Of a stretch of 64,000 bases of DNA, positions 58,634 through 64,000 are shown piece by piece (positions within the stretch are counted from its first letter, which is position 1; every line of letters begins with the position of its first letter). Both the position numbers and the translations under genes were made by a program. This DNA comes from Siphonodentalium dalli (lineage: Eukaryota; Mollusca; Scaphopoda; Gadilida; Siphonodentaliidae): NCBI GenBank assembly GCA_032622095.1, contig CP136065.1:41949503-42013502 (forward strand). Direction: 5' to 3'. The notes beneath the pieces are model-generated. The model searched no databases. It was given only the letters and a program-made list of their open reading frames with translations, and was not told where the DNA came from.

Positions 58634-59491
58634 GAGGAAAAATTTACATCCTTGTAAATTCATCAAGATTAGCACTGGGGTGCACCATTATCTGAAATGA
58701 CTGTTGTAAAACTAAAACCGTACCTGTATTTGACTGTCGAGTCGAATAACCTAACTCCGTAATACTCAAATAGGATGATTATATCCTGAAATGTACTAGC
58801 ACCCATAACAATAATAATTTCACCGAGCCCAATCCTCACTTTCTGTGGTAGTTAATACTGCTACAATAAAGTTAATAAACTAACATCCTTTCCCAGAATC
58901 TGAGGATATATAAAATTTATCTCTGAAAATATCGAAACACATGTACACAGAGAAAATTTATTCTCTTTTCAGCAAAATACCACTCCATATTTTATAACCT
59001 GAAAAAGGTTACATATAATTATCGCCATTGATTAACCACTATGGCTAACTCCATCAACAGCAAAACAAATATTTGCTACTCAATCCAGTGTTTCTGAAAT
59101 AGAAACAAAATTAGTACATGGACCAGAAGTCAGACCAATAACCTGATAAAGGAAATATATCTGAAATATGTATTAAAGAAACAAAATTAACATGTTGATT
59201 AGATATGAATTACAGTAATATCTGGGAGGTAAACCTTCTGTAAATATGCAGGAAAACTGCTACAAGCTGGCACATCGGGGTTAACATTTAACGGCACCGG
59301 GTCTTCAGCTGAAAAATTATTATTATACAGAAGTTTCCTTAATAATAGATATACTGTAACACAAAGATTATTACTAACCATATGCAAAATAAAATTTTAT
59401 ATACAAGTATATGATATCACATTACTGAAATGGCACACAAAATGTGTACATGAGACTACATGAGACTGGAAGAACAATGTCCTGAAATTGA

Positions 59492-60136
59492 TCAATTAAG
59501 TACAGAAGAAAATAACTCATGAAGAGCATCTGGAGACATGCTGGCTAATAAATTTCTGTTAGTCAGCTTTCTCATTAGATCTGTCTTGCTAACAAAATCA
59601 TTTTCAGGCTGCAACGACTGCACGTAATCACCGGATGCTTTCCACGGTGGGGCTTTCTTCTCTCGAACTGAACGTCTCGGCACTATAACTGGTCTTTCTG
59701 GTTGAACATTTTCAGATGGACTATCTGAAATTAAACTTCTCCTGCCTGAATCACCTGAAACATCGGAATCATTTACCACTTCTTCACCCTGTCTGCTACC
59801 ATCATCATTCCTGACAGTAGTTATATCGACAGTTTCGGCTTCATCAATCTCAGCTTGGACTAGATTCTCTGAAACAAAAGGTTCAATTTTATTCCCTGAA
59901 TCTACAATATCATCTGACAATACTAAATCTTCCGGATGCGCATCCTGTTCTCCCTGTTGCTCCTGTACTGGAGTGGAATGGTCGTCACCATTTGGAGAAA
60001 TAACATTTGTGTCCACCTTCTTAACAGTAGATACGACTGTTTTCTGTGGAACAAACAACAAATTCACTCTCCGACTCATCATCAGGCGATAACACCTCAC
60101 GTTTCTTTTCAGGGTTATCTGAAACAGAAATATCAT
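59492..60136 (-). CDS. Gypsy polyprotein C-terminal extension (out of frame with pol)
   Basis: Open frame overlapping the end of the pol frame by about 115 bases. It is acidic, Ser/Asp/Glu-rich, and carries PRRSVREKKAPPWKASGDYV near its end. That R-R-S-x-R...P-x-W...SGDYV box is typical of the C-terminal tail after integrase in this Gypsy group. It is therefore the displaced end of the polyprotein, separated by one indel within 60021-60136. It ends at a stop at 59492. Confidence 0.7.
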   Translation of the reverse strand: MIFLFQITLKRNVRCYRLMMSRRVNLLFVPQKTVVSTVKKVDTNVISPNGDDHSTPVQEQQGEQDAHPEDLVLSDDIVDSGNKIEPFVSENLVQAEIDEAETVDITTVRNDDGSRQGEEVVNDSDVSGDSGRRSLISDSPSENVQPERPVIVPRRSVREKKAPPWKASGDYVQSLQPENDFVSKTDLMRKLTNRNLLASMSPDALHELFSSVLN

Positions 60137-63100
60137 TCTCAGGCACTACCTCGTCATCTGCTGGACCATCAGCATCATCATTCTGTGTCTCTGTACCAAT
60201 CTCTAATGGTAGGGAACCTATGGGAAGAAGGTGGTTTCTGTGAAGAGTTCTCTCTCTGCCACTCTCACTAATTACAACATAAACAGGAATCTCCTTGTTA
60301 GGTTTAGCTGTAGCAGTATAAACATCCTGATCAAATTTATCTGCTATCTTATGACGACCTTCAAACGCAAGCGTTTTTACCAAAACCAAATCTCCTACCG
60401 ACACAGTCGCTGCTCTCGCCTTTCTGTCAAAATTCTTTTTCTGTTTCTCCCTTGCTTTCTGTGCAGCTTTAGAAGCTAAATCATAAGAATAAGATAATTT
60501 GTCTTTCAAATCTGAAACATAATCACCATAAGACACTTTCTTCTCTTCCTCACCATCCTTCACATATACAATCTGATCAAAACCACAAAGCAAATCTATA
60601 GGCAACCTTGGATCCCTACCAAACATAATTTTAAAGGGTGCAAATCCAGTGCTTTCATGGCGAGTGCTGTTATAAGCATGAACAAGAGGTGAGATATAAT
60701 TCTTCCAATCTTTCTTCTCTTCCGGTTCTAGTGTGCCTAACATATTCAACAAAGTCCTATTGTATCTTTCGCATTGACCATTTCCCATGGGATGATATGG
60801 AGTTGTTCTGCTTTTCTGAATTTTACATAAGCTACAAAGTTCACGAATCAACTCCGACTCAAAGTTAGCTCCCTGGTCGCTGTGGATCCTGGAAGGAAAT
60901 CCAAAATACATGAAAAATTTGTTGAATAAAGTATCAGCAGTCGTTTTCGCAGTCATGTTCTTACATGGATATGCCTGCGCAAACCTGCTGAAGTGATCAG
61001 TACACACTAAAATATACTGATAACCTCCTTTGCAAACTTCAACTGTAAGGAAGTCAATACAAATAAGCTCTAAAGGGTAAGTTGTGGTAATAGACACAAG
61101 TCTGGCTCTGGCATCCATCGGAGATTTACGTCTTAAGCATCTGGGACACTCTGAAATAAATTTCTCCACCGTTCCATCAATGCCAGGCCAGTAAAACCGT
61201 TCTTTTATCAATGTAATTGTCCTTTCTCTACCCGGGTGGCCTATATCTGACTTCAAAACAGTGTTTTGAAATGATGAAGGAACAACAAGTTGCATATGAG
61301 AATTACCATTGAATTTAGTTTCTCTATGCAAGACACCGCTCTGAAACTTCAAAGAATCAAAGTGACGTAGATATGTAGAATGATCCCTAGAAACTGGAAG
61401 AGAATTTCTAAATGGTTTTACCCCTCGTCGAACTGCACTCATCCATATGGATAAAACTGGATCACGTTCCTGCATGCGTCTCCAATCTCTTGGTGTCATT
61501 ATGTCAACATCTGTACTAACAGCATCATCTAAAACCTCAACAGCATTTGCGGACATACATAAAGAATTCACAAATGGTTGAGGGAACTGCAAACTATTGC
61601 AAACTGCTAAAATAGTACTTTTATCAATCTTCTTAAGCTCATCGTCATACTGCATTCTGGATAATATATCCGCATCTGTGTTTAACTTCCCAGGCCTATA
61701 GAAAATCTCAAAATCAAAAATACTGATTGCTGCAAGCCACCTGTGAGAAGTTGCATCTAATTTGGCACTACTTAAGACATAAGTCAGTGGATTAGAATCT
61801 GTGAGTACAGTAAATTTATGGTTATATAAATAGTCATAAAAAATTTCTGTAATAGCCCATTTCATCGCTAAAAATTCCAATTTATGGGCTGGATAAGAAT
61901 GTTCTGCCGCTGTCGTCCCTCGGCTGGCATACGCGATCACTCTGCGGACACTGTCCTGTCGCTGATAAAGCACACTTCCCAATCCTGTTCTGCATGCATC
62001 AGTATGAAGCTCAAATGGAAGAGAATAGTCTGGAAAGGCTAAAATGGGATGGGAGGTGAGGCATTCTTGGAGTTGTTCGAATGATTTCTGTTCGTCATCA
62101 CCCCACTGCCATTTGCCTTTATAAGTTGACTTTCTTTTACTCTTCTGCTTACCCTGATTAGTTGGAGGAAATAGATCAGTTAGCGGTTTCGCTATCTTGC
62201 TGAAATTTCTTACAAATTTCCTGTAATATGAACAGAACGAAACAAAGGAACGGACTTCATCAGGATTTTTGGGAACGGGCCACTTCACAATCTTTTCAAT
62301 CTTGTCACTACATGTAGAGATACCATCAGCACTCACTAAAAATCCTAGGTATTTAATTTTCTTGCTAAAAAATGAACACTTGGATGGTGACAATTTTAGA
62401 TTGCATTCCCTCAGTCGCTGAAATACAAGATTAATTCGTTCCAGCATCTGTGCAACACTATTCGCTGCTATACAGATATCGTCAAGATAAATATAACAAA
62501 TGTTATTGACAAGCCCATCCAAGCAGTGCTCCATCATGCGTTGGAAACTGGCTGGCGACCCTTTCATTCCTTGCGGAACACGCTCGAACTCATAGAAACC
62601 TAAATTGCCAGCTGTAAAAGCAGTGTACTTTTTGTGTTCTTCCAATACCTCTTGCTGAAAATAACCACAACGGAGATCCAAAGAACAAAATAGATTACAA
62701 TTGGATAAATTATCTAAAATATATTCTATTTTGGGAAGACAATAAGCATCGGCAATGGTCTTTTTATTAATATCCCTGTAATCAATACACAGCCTTAGTT
62801 TCCCACTGGACCGCCTACAAATTACAACATTGGCGCAATATGGACTCCGAGAGCGTCTTATTACACCAGCCGCCAACAACTGTTGAAGATAATCTCGCAC
62901 CTCTTCCACCAGACCTGGTGCCAGACGCCTCGGAACCTGTCTAACAGGTTTCTCATCTGTTAAATGAATCTCGTGCTTTATCCCAGCATAATGCCCTAAG
63001 TCAAAATCAGACCTAGAAAAAATGTCGGGATAACTTGTCATGAGATCATTTGCTGTTTTTAATTCATCAGTGGTCAAGGAATCTGGGTTAAGATTCAACT

Positions 63101-63989
63101 GCTGTAAAAGTGGTAAATCAGAATCATTATATTTGTTCTGAACATCACCTTCCACTTTAACTGCCTGCAATGAACAGATAACAGCATTTGGTGGAATACT
63201 TATTGTCCTTGTAGATAGATTGCTTAACTGAACTGGTAGTAATTCATTATCATTGCAATCATATCTAAAAACAAAAGGTGAAATCTCTAATCCATCAAAT
63301 TTGGCATCATCGGAAGGTGTAGCATTGTATTGTAACTTATGATCAACATAACCTGAAATCATCTTAGAAGTATTAGGGTGGATAATAATATTATTATCAG
63401 CAGCATTCTTTACAGTAGCTAAATTATAATCATTCTTTCGAAGTTCTCGATCCCGCAGTGATATGCATCTAAAAGTCAGATACCATGAAGTGTTTAAATC
63501 AGCTTTCTGTAAAAATTTATTTCCGCAACGCTCTTCAACCTTATTTAGAAATACTCTGAGTATGTTTGTACCTAAAAGGACTGGAACCTGTAAATTAAAT
63601 TTACTATCAGGTACTATGAGAAACATACAAGTTTGTGGTTCAATGTTAGTAAACCTAGGAATGGAAATTTCTGTTTGTATGAATCCTAAATAAGGGAGAA
63701 GTTTGCCATCAGCACATTCAATCTTCAACACCGAATCTAAAGATTCCAAAGGAATATGACTCAAGTGATTCATATAAAATGAATTTCCAATTGTACTGCA
63801 TGTACTACCTGTGTCCAGAAGGGACCTACAATTTATCCCTGAAATCTTAACTGAAGATTCATTGATATCGCCGTGTATCTCGGCTTGGGTCTTATTTTCT
63901 ACCATTTGGTTAATTCCATCTACGTTCAACCCGTCATCGTAGATGGACCCCAGTTTAAACCCTTCCTGTGACCTCTCGAACTGGGTTTC
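60021..63989 (-). CDS. Ty3/Gypsy Pol polyprotein (protease, RT, RNase H, integrase)
   Basis: Over 1,300 codons without a stop, open from just after a TAG at 63990-63992, with no nearby ATG; it probably needs frameshifting or readthrough from gag. Counting from 63929: aspartic protease LLDTGSTCS at about residue 36-44; reverse transcriptase with SLDLRCGYFQ at about 415 and catalytic YLDD at about 480 (62473-62490); RNase H with ELHTDACRTGLG at about 640; integrase zinc finger GHPGRERT...C-P-R-C at about 895-930; integrase core D (ICIDFLT) near 957, D (HSDQG) near 1017 and E (GQCERYN) near 1053. The first zinc-finger His, usually L-H-x-x-x-G-H, is Lys here (L-K-S-D-I-G-H). Catalytic residues are otherwise intact, so the copy is young. 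Confidence 0.9.
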   Translation of the reverse strand, partial: ETQFERSQEGFKLGSIYDDGLNVDGINQMVENKTQAEIHGDINESSVKISGINCRSLLDTGSTCSTIGNSFYMNHLSHIPLESLDSVLKIECADGKLLPYLGFIQTEISIPRFTNIEPQTCMFLIVPDSKFNLQVPVLLGTNILRVFLNKVEERCGNKFLQKADLNTSWYLTFRCISLRDRELRKNDYNLATVKNAADNNIIIHPNTSKMISGYVDHKLQYNATPSDDAKFDGLEISPFVFRYDCNDNELLPVQLSNLSTRTISIPPNAVICSLQAVKVEGDVQNKYNDSDLPLLQQLNLNPDSLTTDELKTANDLMTSYPDIFSRSDFDLGHYAGIKHEIHLTDEKPVRQVPRRLAPGLVEEVRDYLQQLLAAGVIRRSRSPYCANVVICRRSSGKLRLCIDYRDINKKTIADAYCLPKIEYILDNLSNCNLFCSLDLRCGYFQQEVLEEHKKYTAFTAGNLGFYEFERVPQGMKGSPASFQRMMEHCLDGLVNNICYIYLDDICIAANSVAQMLERINLVFQRLRECNLKLSPSKCSFFSKKIKYLGFLVSADGISTCSDKIEKIVKWPVPKNPDEVRSFVSFCSYYRKFVRNFSKIAKPLTDLFPPTNQGKQKSKRKSTYKGKWQWGDDEQKSFEQLQECLTSHPILAFPDYSLPFELHTDACRTGLGSVLYQRQDSVRRVIAYASRGTTAAEHSYPAHKLEFLAMKWAITEIFYDYLYNHKFTVLTDSNPLTYVLSSAKLDATSHRWLAAISIFDFEIFYRPGKLNTDADILSRMQYDDELKKIDKSTILAVCNSLQFPQPFVNSLCMSANAVEVLDDAVSTDVDIMTPRDWRRMQERDPVLSIWMSAVRRGVKPFRNSLPVSRDHSTYLRHFDSLKFQSGVLHRETKFNGNSHMQLVVPSSFQNTVLKSDIGHPGRERTITLIKERFYWPGIDGTVEKFISECPRCLRRKSPMDARARLVSITTTYPLELICIDFLTVEVCKGGYQYILVCTDHFSRFAQAYPCKNMTAKTTADTLFNKFFMYFGFPSRIHSDQGANFESELIRELCSLCKIQKSRTTPYHPMGNGQCERYNRTLLNMLGTLEPEEKKDWKNYISPLVHAYNSTRHESTGFAPFKIMFGRDPRLPIDLLCGFDQIVYVKDGEEEKKVSYGDYVSDLKDKLSYSYDLASKAAQKAREKQKKNFDRKARAATVSVGDLVLVKTLAFEGRHKIADKFDQDVYTATAKPNKEIPVYVVISESGRERTLHRNHLLPIGSLPLEIGTETQNDDADGPADDEVVPENDISVSDNPEKKREVLSPDDESESEFVVCSTENSRIYC

Positions 63990-64000
63990 CTACAAAATGG

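Larger units (their letters stand above)
58190..64000 (-). mobile_element. Ty3/Gypsy LTR retrotransposon, 3' part (pol to 3' LTR)
   Basis: Minus-strand element entering from beyond the window. In order from high to low coordinates: pol (63989-60021), a frameshifted C-terminal extension (to 59492), an untranslated stretch of about 870 bases, a polypurine tract (AAGAGGGGGGAGAA on the minus strand, 58620-58633), and the start of the 3' LTR at 58619 (minus strand TGTGGCGGTGG). The far end of the LTR cannot be fixed without the 5' LTR; 58190 is a guess. Gag, primer-binding site and 5' LTR are outside the window. No envelope-like frame was recognised in the 870-base stretch. Confidence 0.85.

Overview
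The window is AT-rich, intron-containing, repeat-dense animal DNA. The gene content fits a lophotrochozoan, most likely a mollusc: a DEG/ENaC channel gene split by large introns, a TRIM-like B-box/beta-propeller gene with its coding part in one exon, many tandem satellites, and remnants of LINE, tyrosine-recombinase, PIF/Harbinger, piggyBac-like, MULE-like and Ty3/Gypsy elements. No prokaryotic feature (operon, Shine-Dalgarno site, CRISPR array) is present. The species assignment is inference.

Layout. 0-10.5 kb: an intronless secreted tocopherol-cyclase-like gene (1308-2459, +), a 43-bp satellite (3426-4722), a LINE remnant, a pair of 290-bp direct repeats, a frameshifted tyrosine recombinase (7708-8495, -) and an inverted-repeat element. 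Copies of a hAT-like repeat lie at 1-245 and 10290-10548 in opposite orientation. 9.8-38.7 kb: a DEG/ENaC (ASIC/FaNaC-type) sodium channel gene on the minus strand. I can place five exons by splice sites, phase and family motifs: 38546-38644, 38013-38171, 12588-12735, 11861-11952 and 9773-9975. A roughly 25-kb gap between the second and third should hold one more exon that I could not find, and the first transmembrane segment lies upstream of what I can place. The introns are full of tandem repeats, palindromes and transposon remnants, including a 650-bp hairpin (36892-37550) and a piggyBac-like MITE with intact TTAA duplications (33844-34312).

38.7-54 kb: no recognised host gene. It holds a PIF-like MITE (40805-41567), an internally deleted PIF/Harbinger element with a MADF-like ORF (41850-42545), a recurring AATAAAGAGCG motif field (44441-45230), a 330-bp direct repeat pair, a palindrome sharing its loop with another 22 kb away, and a MULE-like element with a perfect 9-bp target duplication (52927-53877).

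54-64 kb: a TRIM-like gene (54474-55942, +) with one frameshift, then a Ty3/Gypsy retrotransposon on the minus strand (about 58.2 kb to beyond the window) with protease, reverse transcriptase, RNase H and integrase. Its pol frame is long and nearly intact, suggesting fairly recent insertion. The channel, the TRIM-like protein and the secreted enzyme-like protein show no evident functional link; most of the window is transposon-driven accretion.
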